From Allomuricauda sp. (GTDB lineage Bacteria > Bacteroidota > Bacteroidia > Flavobacteriales > Flavobacteriaceae): a stretch of DNA of 64,000 bases. The notes beneath the pieces are model-generated. The model searched no databases, was not told where the DNA came from, and saw nothing but the letters and a program-made list of their open reading frames with translations. Location: contig NZ_PABT01000035.1 in NCBI RefSeq assembly GCF_002699205.1, positions 1 to 64,000 on the forward strand, given 5' to 3'. This document shows positions 44,343 to 52,844 of the stretch, piece by piece; the first letter of the stretch is position 1; each line of letters starts with the position of its first letter. The position numbers and the translations under genes are program-made.

Positions 44343-44984
44343 TCAAGAGCGCAGTACCTTAAGCGCCCTGTATATCAAAGTTCTAGCAGTAGGTATGGAG
44401 ATCCCCATGATTTCGGATATCTCCTCATAACTTTTTTCTTGGTTGAATCGAAGAAAAATACCGGTCTTTTGTTTTTTGGTGAGTTTTTCCAAAACAACAG
44501 AAAGTTTCTCTTGTTTTTCAGATCTTCGCTCTGCCCTTATAATCGCGTCTTCGTGAGATTTTATATGGTGCATTAAACTTCCGGTCACCATAAATTCACT
44601 GTCCTTGGTCAAATTAACCTCACGACTTTTATATTTCCTATTGAGTTTTCTTTTTAAGCACTTGAACAGATAATACTTTCCATCATCATGAACCGCCACG
44701 TTTTTCCTGTACTTATAAAGGTCCAGAAATAAATCATGAATACAGTCCATGACGTAGTTCCTGTCTTGCGTATGGGAGATCCCATATTCAAAAAGACTAT
44801 CTATATGCAAGTTGTAAAGATCGCCCAGAGCGCTTTGATCTCCTTTTTTTAGATTGTCCCAAAGCTTGTTTTCAGTGTTTCTGATCACAAACACTTCACG
44901 CCTCTCGCTTTTATCTTCAGGCACACCCAATATCCTACTTTCATTAGCTTTCAAAATTGGCTCTGGCCCTCCATTTTTTTGCAT
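44343..44984 (-). CDS. ECF RNA polymerase sigma factor (FecI-like)
   Basis: A 213-residue ECF sigma factor: region 2 about 40-105 (ALGDLYNLHIDSLFEYG, DCIHDLFLDLYKYR) and region 4 about 155-213 (LEKLTKKQKTGIFLRFNQE, SYEEISEIMGISIPTARTLI). The first 35 residues before NTENKLWDNLKKGDQ are an unusual extension; a later start is possible, although the ATG at 44984 is the only strong one. It partners the downstream FecR and would transcribe the susCD/amidohydrolase operon when the transporter is loaded. Confidence 0.93.
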   Translation of the reverse strand: MQKNGGPEPILKANESRILGVPEDKSERREVFVIRNTENKLWDNLKKGDQSALGDLYNLHIDSLFEYGISHTQDRNYVMDCIHDLFLDLYKYRKNVAVHDDGKYYLFKCLKRKLNRKYKSREVNLTKDSEFMVTGSLMHHIKSHEDAIIRAERRSEKQEKLSVVLEKLTKKQKTGIFLRFNQEKSYEEISEIMGISIPTARTLIYRALKVLRS

Positions 44985-45464
44985 ACGTTTGGGTCTTTTG
45001 TGTAGTTATCCTAAGCTTGTATCCTGTATAAGTAGCATTTTTGTGTTTTATAGACAAAAAAAGAATATTTTATTGTAAAATAATATCGGGATATGGTTTG
45101 TTTTTATGTTTTTCACAAGGAAACAATCAATATACTGCTTACTTTCTATCACCATTTTACGAGATAAAAAAGAAAATAAAATAGTAGGTTTCATCAAAAA
45201 AAAGACTCGTCCACTACCTTGGTTGGAATGAATTTGAACAATCATAAAAAATAAGACCAGCCAGATTTTCAATAAAAATGACCATTCAGCACCATCTAAA
45301 ACCTAAAACGATGAACATGGAAAAACTAGCAAGCCCATGGACTTGACCCATTTATACAAGGTAGTGTAAATTTATCTTTTGTGGTTCTTGTTGTCCCCTG
45401 TATCCAAATTCCCTACAAAAACAGTTGTATAGCTTCGCTCCTTTTTTAGTATTCGATAATATGG
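44985..45464. other. 480-bp non-coding region upstream of the sigma gene
   Basis: AT-rich DNA with no supported gene. The only element noted is the 12-bp motif near its left end. No housekeeping -7 box for the sigma gene was found. Confidence 0.6.
45045..45056 (-). promoter_or_regulatory. 12-bp motif upstream of the sigma gene (copy 1)
   Basis: Minus-strand TGTCTATAAAAC, about 60 bp before the sigma ATG; identical to the copy before fecR. Probably an autoregulatory promoter element of this ECF sigma factor. Confidence 0.4.
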
Positions 45465-46229
45465 TTACAACTCCCTAATCTTTATGTTACGGAACCATGT
45501 CTCAAAATACCAGTATTGTAATGCTATTTTGCCTTCAATGGTCTTTCCGAATTCGGGATATTTGGAAAAATGGGTCTCCGCTATCTTTTTTTTCCATTCG
45601 GGCGAACCCAAATCTTCCTCTGCGGTGAGAACACCATTTAGGTAAAACTCTATTTTACCATCCACTTGTTTTATCCGTGTTTTGTTCCACTCACCCTGTT
45701 TTATCTCAACCTTATTTAGTTGGGGCGAGAAAATATAGAGGCATCCAGGGCGTTTTTCAGGAACATCATAATCCATATGGTCCGCACCCAAAATCTGATA
45801 TTCCGGGCCACTTTGCCATGCAGTTGGCACATCGGGCAATTCCTGTACATTGATAAAAATCCCACTGTTCCCATTTCCAACTATCCTCCATTCCAACGAA
45901 AGCTCATAATTGGAATACGACTTATCGGTAACGAGGTCACCAGCCGTCAAAGATTCATCGTTGGTATTGCTGTGTAGTTCACCATTGACCACCTCCCAAA
46001 CCGAATCGGCATCGGGATTATTGTACAAATGCCATCCATCCAGGGTCTTTCCGTCAAACAGCAACTCCCACCCCTGCTCTTTCTCAACGTCCAATAGTTC
46101 ATTATGGGTAGCATTTTCCAATGCTGCTTTTTTTGTGCGCCAAAGTTCGTTCTCATTGGGTTTCTTCTCGTTCTTACAAGAGACCAATACCAATAGCGCA
46201 ATCATCAATCCTGATATTTTTGTATACAT
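45465..46229 (-). CDS. DUF1080 lipoprotein (3-keto-disaccharide hydrolase family)
   Basis: A 254-residue lipoprotein (GLMIALLVLVSC, Cys about 18) with one jelly-roll DUF1080 domain: GWELLFDGKTLDGWHLYNNP, NYELSLEWRIVGNGNSGIFI, PEYQILGADHMDY and the closing WFRNIKIREL. Members hydrolyse 3-keto-glycosides or bind glycans in the periplasm. It stands alone, pointing away from the thioredoxin gene, and is not obviously part of the sigma-controlled operon. Confidence 0.9.
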   Translation of the reverse strand: MYTKISGLMIALLVLVSCKNEKKPNENELWRTKKAALENATHNELLDVEKEQGWELLFDGKTLDGWHLYNNPDADSVWEVVNGELHSNTNDESLTAGDLVTDKSYSNYELSLEWRIVGNGNSGIFINVQELPDVPTAWQSGPEYQILGADHMDYDVPEKRPGCLYIFSPQLNKVEIKQGEWNKTRIKQVDGKIEFYLNGVLTAEEDLGSPEWKKKIAETHFSKYPEFGKTIEGKIALQYWYFETWFRNIKIREL

Positions 46230-46323
46230 GTGCGATGTAGTTTGTCCAGTTGTGAAGTGATTAAAGATAAAAAAAGAATTGTTCCGAAGCTATTTTGGAT
46301 ATTGTACAAAGGTGCCCGGTCCT

Positions 46324-46343
46324 AAGGTGACATAAGTCACTTT
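46324..46343 (+). promoter_or_regulatory. CRP/FNR-like box upstream of thioredoxin
   Basis: GTGAC-ATAA-GTCAC (46327-46340) is a perfect inverted repeat with one-mismatch flanks (AAG/CTT). Its centre is about 41 bp before the start site predicted from the weak -7 box at 46361-46369 (TATAAATTG), the class II position for CRP/FNR activators. Confidence 0.5.
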
Positions 46344-46391
46344 AAAAAAAAGCGGGGTTTTATAAATTGCAGCATCTAATCTTTAGAAACA

Positions 46392-46691
46392 ATGAAAGGA
46401 AATTTTGCAGCTTTGATCAACAGTGACCAATTGACACTGATCGATTTTTCCGCAGAGTGGTGTGGCCCCTGTAAAATGTTGGCGCCTATTTTAAAACAGG
46501 TAAAAGATGAAATGGGCGATTCTTTAAAAATTGTAAAAATAGATGTTGACAAGAACCCGAACCTAGCCAACACTTATCAAGTTAGAGGTGTGCCCACATT
46601 GATATTCTTTAAAAATGGTGAGCAACTCTGGAGAAAATCCGGTGTACTCCAAAAAGCAGAAATAGTGCAACTGGCAAAGTCGTTCTTATGA
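46392..46691 (+). CDS. Thioredoxin
   Basis: A 99-residue cytoplasmic thioredoxin with the standard active site WCGPC (23-27) in FSAEWCGPCKMLAP, the conserved Asp in KIDVDKNPNLA and the cis-Pro loop in VRGVPTLIFFKNG. Length and layout are normal apart from a slightly short N-terminus. It converges on the universal stress genes (15-bp gap) and has a CRP/FNR-like box in its promoter, suggesting induction under low oxygen or energy limitation. Confidence 0.95.
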   Translation: MKGNFAALINSDQLTLIDFSAEWCGPCKMLAPILKQVKDEMGDSLKIVKIDVDKNPNLANTYQVRGVPTLIFFKNGEQLWRKSGVLQKAEIVQLAKSFL

Positions 46692-46705
46692 ACCTTTGCT
46701 TCTTT

Positions 46706-47566
46706 TTATTCAAATAAGTGAATGACCAAAAAAGGCACCGTAGTATTAAAGGTCACTTTTTTGATAACGGGTTCGCGTGTCAATCTTTCAAAGAAAGAAT
46801 GGTCTTGATCGATCATTACTACCATGTCGATGGTTCTGTCCATGTCAACGATTTTTTGGATAGTTTGGTTGATCGAGGTTTCTTTTTCCACTTCGACAAA
46901 CTCATAATCAACGGATTTCAATCGTTTTTCCAAGGCAAGTTTAGCGGCTTTTTGCTCAGGGGTAAGATCATCCAAACTGCCCACATGGGTGACCCACAAC
47001 TTGGCATCGAAGTGTTCGGTAAAGTTCAAAATCGGTTTTAGTTCGTAATTTTCAAACAGATGCTCATATCCTGTTGCCAATAATATGGAATCAATTTTTC
47101 CATCTGGCCGGTAATCATCGGGAACGGCTATAACAGGGCAAAAATCAATTTCCTTGATTACTTTATAGGTATTGCTTCCCATGAAAACTTCTTTTAAACC
47201 AGAAGATCCCTTGGTGCCCATTATAATATAATCTATTTCCTCTTTATATACTGTTTTTCCAATGGCATTGACAAGTGTACCCGAAACAGAGCGCGTGATA
47301 AATTTATGCTCGGGATTCTTGTCCATGTCCTGTATTTTTTTCAATTCCCGATTCAGTTCGCGTTCGGATTGCTCTTTGATCAAATTATACAAACGGGTAT
47401 CATTGGCCCCCGCCATTTTGGTCGATAGGCCGGAGGCACCAACCTGATAAGAATTCAGAAGAAAGAAATCACAGGGCACGTCTTTGAAAACCATCAAGGC
47501 ATAGGCAATGGCATTCCATGAATTATTGGAAAAATCCGTGGGCAATACTATTCGTTTCTTTTTCAT
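46706..47566 (-). CDS. Universal stress protein with tandem Usp domains
   Basis: A 286-residue UspA-family protein with two domains: about 1-145 (RIVLPTDFSNNSWNAIAYAL, YIIMGTKGSSGLKEVFMGSN) and about 150-286 (ILLATGYEH, MVVMIDQDHSFFERL). The first domain keeps the ATP-binding G-2x-G-9x-G(S/N) pattern; the second is degenerate. It lies three bases after a paralogue, so the two form an operon. Role inferred from the family: survival under stress or growth arrest. Confidence 0.93.
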   Translation of the reverse strand: MKKKRIVLPTDFSNNSWNAIAYALMVFKDVPCDFFLLNSYQVGASGLSTKMAGANDTRLYNLIKEQSERELNRELKKIQDMDKNPEHKFITRSVSGTLVNAIGKTVYKEEIDYIIMGTKGSSGLKEVFMGSNTYKVIKEIDFCPVIAVPDDYRPDGKIDSILLATGYEHLFENYELKPILNFTEHFDAKLWVTHVGSLDDLTPEQKAAKLALEKRLKSVDYEFVEVEKETSINQTIQKIVDMDRTIDMVVMIDQDHSFFERLTREPVIKKVTFNTTVPFLVIHLFE

Positions 47567-47569
47567 CGT

Positions 47570-48415
47570 TTACCGTTTTATGTTCTGCATCACCATAAAT
47601 GGTATTTTAATCTTCAGGCCAAGTAGATCCACTGTTGACCTATAGAGCAGATCTTCAAAAAAGGAGTGTCTCGAATTCATCATTACCAGCATTCCCGCTT
47701 CTTTCTCCTCTATATGTTCCATAATGACCTCCGCTTTGTTCCTAACAGGGGTTGTCTCAAAGTATAGATAGGACTTGGACAGGGTTTCTTTCAAAAAAAG
47801 TTTATTGTCCTCTTGTCTTGGACTCAGTTCGTCAAAGTCGGTGATGTACAAACAATATATCTTGGATTTGAATTTGCCGGCTAAGTCTCCCAAAAGCCTT
47901 AGTTCTCTTCGTTTATAGGGAAGCAAATAATCCGTGGGGAAAAGGATGGCCTTGGGTTGTCTGTACTCAAAACCTTCAGGTATGGCGAGTACCGGACATT
48001 TTACATATTTGAAAATTTCTATGGTATAACTGCCAAATGTGGTTTTGTGGTTACTGGTCTCCCCTTTGGTCCCCATGATCACCACATCAATGTTCATTTC
48101 ATCAACAAAGTCATTTACTCCATCCACAAGGTTATCAAAACATGCTACAGTCTCAAAATTATGCAACGGATTTGGTGGTTCCCCGATTACACTGTCCACC
48201 AATTTATCCAGTTTTTTCTCCGTTTCTTCCTTTTTTGCCTGCTTCCGTTTTTCTATTTCTTCCTTTTCCACAGTTTTATATTGTCCATAGACTTCATCTG
48301 CATAGGCATGCAATACAAAAAAACAAGCCCGTTCACACTTAAATAGTTGTTGTGCATATTGTAGGGCATGTAGGGCATTTGTAGAAAAATCCGTAGGAAT
48401 CAATATGGTTTTCAT
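47570..48415 (-). CDS. Universal stress protein with tandem Usp domains (upstream paralogue)
   Basis: A 281-residue protein with the same two-domain layout: TILIPTDFSTNALHALQYAQ at the start, VVIMGTKGETSNHKTTFGSY as the ATP-binding segment, and a second half ending in LVMMNSRHSFFEDLLYRSTV. It is the first gene of the two-gene usp operon. Its promoter has a perfect TATCTTTG -7 box (48440-48433) and a CRP/FNR-like box at -41.5. Confidence 0.93.
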   Translation of the reverse strand: MKTILIPTDFSTNALHALQYAQQLFKCERACFFVLHAYADEVYGQYKTVEKEEIEKRKQAKKEETEKKLDKLVDSVIGEPPNPLHNFETVACFDNLVDGVNDFVDEMNIDVVIMGTKGETSNHKTTFGSYTIEIFKYVKCPVLAIPEGFEYRQPKAILFPTDYLLPYKRRELRLLGDLAGKFKSKIYCLYITDFDELSPRQEDNKLFLKETLSKSYLYFETTPVRNKAEVIMEHIEEKEAGMLVMMNSRHSFFEDLLYRSTVDLLGLKIKIPFMVMQNIKR

Positions 48416-48432
48416 ATCCGTCTCGCTTTTCT

Positions 48433-48475
48433 CAAAGATATGTTCAAGTAAGTTGGCAAAAAATGATATTGGTCA
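48433..48475 (-). promoter_or_regulatory. usp operon promoter with CRP/FNR-like box
   Basis: Minus strand: -7 box TATCTTTG (48440-48433), TTTG at 48460-48457 as a -33 candidate, and TGAT-ATTG-GTCA (48464-48475 on the plus strand). The centre of the repeat, 48469.5, is about 41.5 bp from the predicted start near 48428, as for class II activation by CRP/FNR proteins. Confidence 0.55.
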
Positions 48476-48625
48476 ACCTTGCAATTCGCTAAAATTTAAC
48501 AAAATAACCCCACTAATTCAACTTTCACACCTATTAAAGTGTTGTTAACCCCTACCATATGTACGTTTGAGGGATTGTTATGTTAAAAATAGGGCTTCCG
48601 TTTTCATTGAATATTAGACTAGCTT

Positions 48626-48663
48626 TATATTTGAATAGTGTCTGCTTATATATAAAAGCAGAC
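48626..48663 (+). promoter_or_regulatory. Promoter and 5' leader hairpin of the RND efflux operon
   Basis: A perfect -7 box TATATTTG is at 48626-48633 with TTG at 48607-48609. Directly after the presumed start, GTCTGCTT (48640-48647) pairs with AAGCAGAC (48656-48663) to give an 8-bp leader hairpin 20 bp before the first ATG. Confidence 0.5.
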
Positions 48664-48683
48664 CCTTCAACCACCAAACCAAA

Positions 48684-49757
48684 ATGAAAACAAAGCATAT
48701 TGTTTACACCCTATTGATTGTAGGCATAGGGGCACTGATTATCTATAGAATCAAATCCAATTCCGAAATCCGCAAGTCGGTAAATTCTGCCCCCAGAATT
48801 ATCCCGGTCTCAGGTATCGTTTTAAAACCCCAAATTTTCAAGGACAATATTTCCATTTCCGGCTCATTGGAACCTGATGAACAGATAGAGATCCGAAGTG
48901 AAATTCCCGGCGTAGTGGAAAGCATTAATTTCAAAGAGGGCAGTAAGGTCTCCGAAGGTCAAGTATTGGTCAGGGTAAATGATATTGAGCTGCGCGCACA
49001 ACTATCCAAAGCGCTTACCGCCAAAAAATTGGCGTCCGAAAATGAAAGAAGAGCCAAACTGTTGCTCGAAAAACAAGCTATAAGCCAAGAAGAGTACGAT
49101 ATTGCCAGTGCGGATTTTCAATCGGCCAACGCCGAAGCGGAATTGATTGCGGCCCAATTGTCCAAAACCGTGTTAAAAGCTCCTTTTTCCGGCACTATCG
49201 GACTACGGTCGATTTCCAAGGGAACATACGTAACACCATCCACAGTGATTGCCAAACTCGTAAATACAGAGGATTTAAAAATCACGTTCTCCGTTCCTGA
49301 AAAATATGCCCCACAAGTCCATGTAGGGACCGTGTTGAACTTTACCACATCTGACTCGGATGAACTGTACGAGGCTACCATATATGCGATTGACCCAGAA
49401 ATTGAGGTATCGACCCGAACGCTCAGGGTTCGTGCCATTATGGACAATAGGGAAAAAAACCTATACCCCGGTGGTTTTGCCAATGTGATACTGCCACTGG
49501 AAACCATAAACGATGCCCTTTTGGTCCCTTCAGAATCTTTGATTCCGGTACAAAATGGCAAAAGGGTGTTTATTTCACAAAATGGAAAGGCCAAAGAGGT
49601 CGATGTGCAAACAGGATCTAGAACAGGAAGCTCCGTAAGGGTCATTTCTGGTTTAAAAGCAGGTGACACCGTTATAACCTATGGTGTAATGGCCATACAG
49701 GACGGCAGCCCTATTGATGTTAAACTCGAAGAAGCCAGAACCCTCACCACAGAATAA
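48684..49757 (+). CDS. RND efflux periplasmic adaptor (membrane fusion protein)
   Basis: A 357-residue HlyD/AcrA-type adaptor with an N-terminal membrane anchor (IVYTLLIVGIGALIIYRI). Marks: lipoyl half IEIRSEIPGVVESINFKEGS, helical hairpin (LLEKQAISQEEYDIASADFQ), second lipoyl half VLKAPFSGTIGLRSISKGTY and beta-barrel (IYAIDPEIEVSTRTLRVRA). It links the inner-membrane pump to the outer-membrane channel. Its stop overlaps the pump ATG by one base (TAATG). Confidence 0.95.
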   Translation: MKTKHIVYTLLIVGIGALIIYRIKSNSEIRKSVNSAPRIIPVSGIVLKPQIFKDNISISGSLEPDEQIEIRSEIPGVVESINFKEGSKVSEGQVLVRVNDIELRAQLSKALTAKKLASENERRAKLLLEKQAISQEEYDIASADFQSANAEAELIAAQLSKTVLKAPFSGTIGLRSISKGTYVTPSTVIAKLVNTEDLKITFSVPEKYAPQVHVGTVLNFTTSDSDELYEATIYAIDPEIEVSTRTLRVRAIMDNREKNLYPGGFANVILPLETINDALLVPSESLIPVQNGKRVFISQNGKAKEVDVQTGSRTGSSVRVISGLKAGDTVITYGVMAIQDGSPIDVKLEEARTLTTE

Positions 49758-52700
49758 TGAATTTATCCACGTTAAGCATTAAAAGACCGGTACTTGCAAT
49801 TGTAATGAACATTGCAATCGTACTTTTTGGAGCAATTGGCTATACCTTTTTGGGAATACGTGAATATCCCTCCATTGACCCTGCCCAAGTATCCGTTCGC
49901 ACCAACTATTCAGGTGCAAATGCCGATATCATCGAGTCACAGATCACAGAACCATTGGAAAAGGCCATTAACTCCATAGATGGAATCCGTAATATAAGCT
50001 CTTCCAGTGTACAAGGATCCAGTTCCATCAGCATTGAATTTAATCTGGATAAAGACTTGGAAGAGGCTGCCAACGATGTAAGGGACAAGGTTTCACAAGC
50101 TGTTAGAAGTCTTCCGGAAGACCTTGATGCTGCCCCGGTGGTTTCAAAATCAGATTCCAATGCAGAAAGGATCCTATCGATGACCATTGAGAGTGACAAC
50201 AAAAACATTCTGGAATTGTCCGATTATGCAGAAAATGTAATCGCCCAACGATTGGAAACAATACCCGGGGTGAGCAGCATCCAAATTTGGGGGCAGCGAA
50301 GATATGCCATGAGACTTTGGATAGACCCGGTCCGACTTGCTTCTTATGGACTAACGGTTTCCGATGTCCGAAATGCACTTCTAGCGCAGAATATAGAGCT
50401 GCCATCGGGCAAATTAACGGGGGACAATACAGAACTCACTGTAAAAACAATAGGCAACCTTAATACAGAAGAAGAATTCAACAATATCGTCATAATGGCC
50501 GATGGAGAAAAATTGGTGCATTTAAGGGATATTGGAAACGCCTCTCTGGAAGCCGAAAATATGGAAACCAAGATGACCAATCTTGGTCAACCCATGGTCG
50601 CAACAGCTATTATTCCCCAACCAGGAACCAACTATTTGGAAATTGCCGATGCTTTCTATGAGGAGTATGAGCAACTTAAAAAGGATTTGCCCGAAGGTTT
50701 TAAATTGAACATTGTTGTAGATGACACCATTTTTGTCAGGAAAGCCATCAAAGAGGTGGCCGAAACCTTATTGATATCCATAATATTGGTCATACTGGTC
50801 ATCTACCTGTTCTTTAGAAACTGGTCCATGGCGCTACGTCCCTTGATCGATATTCCCGTTTCCCTGATTGCCACATTCTTTATTATGTGGATGTTCGGGT
50901 TTTCCATAAATGTGCTTACCCTTTTGGCCATTGTGTTGGCTACAGGACTAGTGGTGGATGATGGTATCGTGGTAACAGAAAATATTTATAAAAAGGTGGA
51001 AGAAGGCATGAGCCCCATCGAAGCTGCCATCAAAGGATCCAAAGAAATCTTCTTTGCCGTAATATCCATTTCCGTGACACTGGCGGCGGTTTTCCTCCCC
51101 ATTATCTTCTTGGAAGGATTTGTGGGCAGACTTTTTAGGGAATTCGGGGTTGTTCTCAGTTCAGCTGTATTGGTATCGGCATTTGTATCGCTATCCCTAA
51201 CACCGATGCTGAATGCATATCTTATAAAACCTGGAAAACAAAAACAATCCAAATTTTATCATGCCACCGAAAAGTTCTTTTCAAGAATGAACGAAGCCTA
51301 TGAACAAAATCTTAAACGTTTCATAGCCAAAAAGTGGCTCAGCATCCCCATTTTGTTTGGTTGTATTGGTGCCATAATACTGTTCTATACCCTACTTCAA
51401 AAAGAAACTGCCCCCTATGATGACCGAAGCTATGTTAGACTAGTGGTAAATGCTCCAGAAGGTTCTTCCTACGAATATATGGAAAGGTACATGGAACAAA
51501 TAACCGACCTTGTTCTGGATTCCATTCCAGAAACAAAAGTTGGGCTGATAATCACCTCTCCCGGATTTGGCAGTTCATCCGTAAATAGCGGAAGGGCCAG
51601 TATCATATTGAACGACCCCAGTGAAAGGGAGCGCACACAGGCCGAAATCGCCCAAGATTTTGGGACATGGGCAAAAAGCTATGTGGGTGGAAAGGCAAGT
51701 GTCTTCCAAAGACCCACAATATCCGTAAACAAAAGGGGCGGGGCTCCCCTGCAATTCATAATTCAAGCCAAGAATTTTGAAAAACTTGAAGAAAAAATAC
51801 CCGAATTCATGGCACTTGCCGAAAAAGACCCAACTTTTTCATTTGTGGACGTGAACCTTAAATTCAACAAACCCGAAATTTATGTTTCCATCGACCGTGA
51901 AAAAGCAGAAAGTCTTGGGGTTTCGGTAAGGGATGTGGCCCAGACATTACAATTGTCCCTAAGTGGGCAACGTTTCGGCTATTTTTTAATGAACGGCAAG
52001 CAGTATCAAGTAATCGGCCAATTCGACAAGAAAGATAGGGATGAACCGATGGACCTTACCTCCATATTTGTGAAAAACAACAAAGGACAACTTATACAAT
52101 TGGACAATTTGGTCACCACTGAAGAACACAGTAGCCCACCACAATTGTTTCACAACAATCGATATATGTCCGCCACAGTATCCGCAAGCTTGGCACCCGG
52201 ACAAAGTATGGGAGATGGTATAGAGGCAATGAATGCCATAAAGGAAAAAGTATTGGACGAGAGTTTCACCACTGACCTGGGCGGGGAATCCAGGGACTTT
52301 GTGGAAAGCAGTTCCAATACAGCTTTTGCATTCGGACTTGCCTTTGTGCTCATATTTTTGATATTGGCCGCCCAATTTGAAAGTTTTATCGACCCGTTCA
52401 TAATAATCCTGACCGTTCCATTGGCCGTCGCGGGAGCCATGTTTTCCTTATGGCTTTTTGGTGAAACCTGGAATATATTCAGTCAGATCGGTACCATTAT
52501 GCTCATAGGCCTTGTAACCAAAAACGGGATTTTGATCGTAGAATTTGCAAATCAATTGCAGGAAGAAAATGAGAACATCACTAAAATGGAGGCCATCATG
52601 CAAGCTTCCGTTTCCAGACTGCGCCCCATTTTAATGACCAGTCTTACCGTGGCATTGGGTGCCCTGCCCATAGCCCTATCGCTTGGCGCGGCATCTGCAA

Positions 52701-52843
52701 GTAGAACAGGTATGGGAGTTGTGATCATTGGTGGGACCATGTTCTCTTTGGTTTTGACACTATTTGTGATACCCGCACTTTATTTAATGTGGTCAAAAAA
52801 GAAAGTCCAACGACCAGAATTCAAAACACTCGAATTATCATAG
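49757..52843 (+). CDS. RND multidrug efflux permease (AcrB/MdtB, HAE1 type)
   Basis: A 1028-residue, 12-helix proton-driven exporter. It begins MNLSTLSIKRPVLAIVMNIA, has IREYPSIDPAQVSVRTNYSG, the TM4 motif GLVVDDGIVVTENIYKKVEE with the proton-relay aspartates, and the second-half repeat GLVTKNGILIVEFANQLQEE. Length and topology (two large periplasmic loops) are normal. Substrates are not predictable; drugs, bile-like compounds or metabolites are possible. Confidence 0.97.
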   Translation: MNLSTLSIKRPVLAIVMNIAIVLFGAIGYTFLGIREYPSIDPAQVSVRTNYSGANADIIESQITEPLEKAINSIDGIRNISSSSVQGSSSISIEFNLDKDLEEAANDVRDKVSQAVRSLPEDLDAAPVVSKSDSNAERILSMTIESDNKNILELSDYAENVIAQRLETIPGVSSIQIWGQRRYAMRLWIDPVRLASYGLTVSDVRNALLAQNIELPSGKLTGDNTELTVKTIGNLNTEEEFNNIVIMADGEKLVHLRDIGNASLEAENMETKMTNLGQPMVATAIIPQPGTNYLEIADAFYEEYEQLKKDLPEGFKLNIVVDDTIFVRKAIKEVAETLLISIILVILVIYLFFRNWSMALRPLIDIPVSLIATFFIMWMFGFSINVLTLLAIVLATGLVVDDGIVVTENIYKKVEEGMSPIEAAIKGSKEIFFAVISISVTLAAVFLPIIFLEGFVGRLFREFGVVLSSAVLVSAFVSLSLTPMLNAYLIKPGKQKQSKFYHATEKFFSRMNEAYEQNLKRFIAKKWLSIPILFGCIGAIILFYTLLQKETAPYDDRSYVRLVVNAPEGSSYEYMERYMEQITDLVLDSIPETKVGLIITSPGFGSSSVNSGRASIILNDPSERERTQAEIAQDFGTWAKSYVGGKASVFQRPTISVNKRGGAPLQFIIQAKNFEKLEEKIPEFMALAEKDPTFSFVDVNLKFNKPEIYVSIDREKAESLGVSVRDVAQTLQLSLSGQRFGYFLMNGKQYQVIGQFDKKDRDEPMDLTSIFVKNNKGQLIQLDNLVTTEEHSSPPQLFHNNRYMSATVSASLAPGQSMGDGIEAMNAIKEKVLDESFTTDLGGESRDFVESSSNTAFAFGLAFVLIFLILAAQFESFIDPFIIILTVPLAVAGAMFSLWLFGETWNIFSQIGTIMLIGLVTKNGILIVEFANQLQEENENITKMEAIMQASVSRLRPILMTSLTVALGALPIALSLGAASASRTGMGVVIIGGTMFSLVLTLFVIPALYLMWSKKKVQRPEFKTLELS

Positions 52844-52844
52844 T

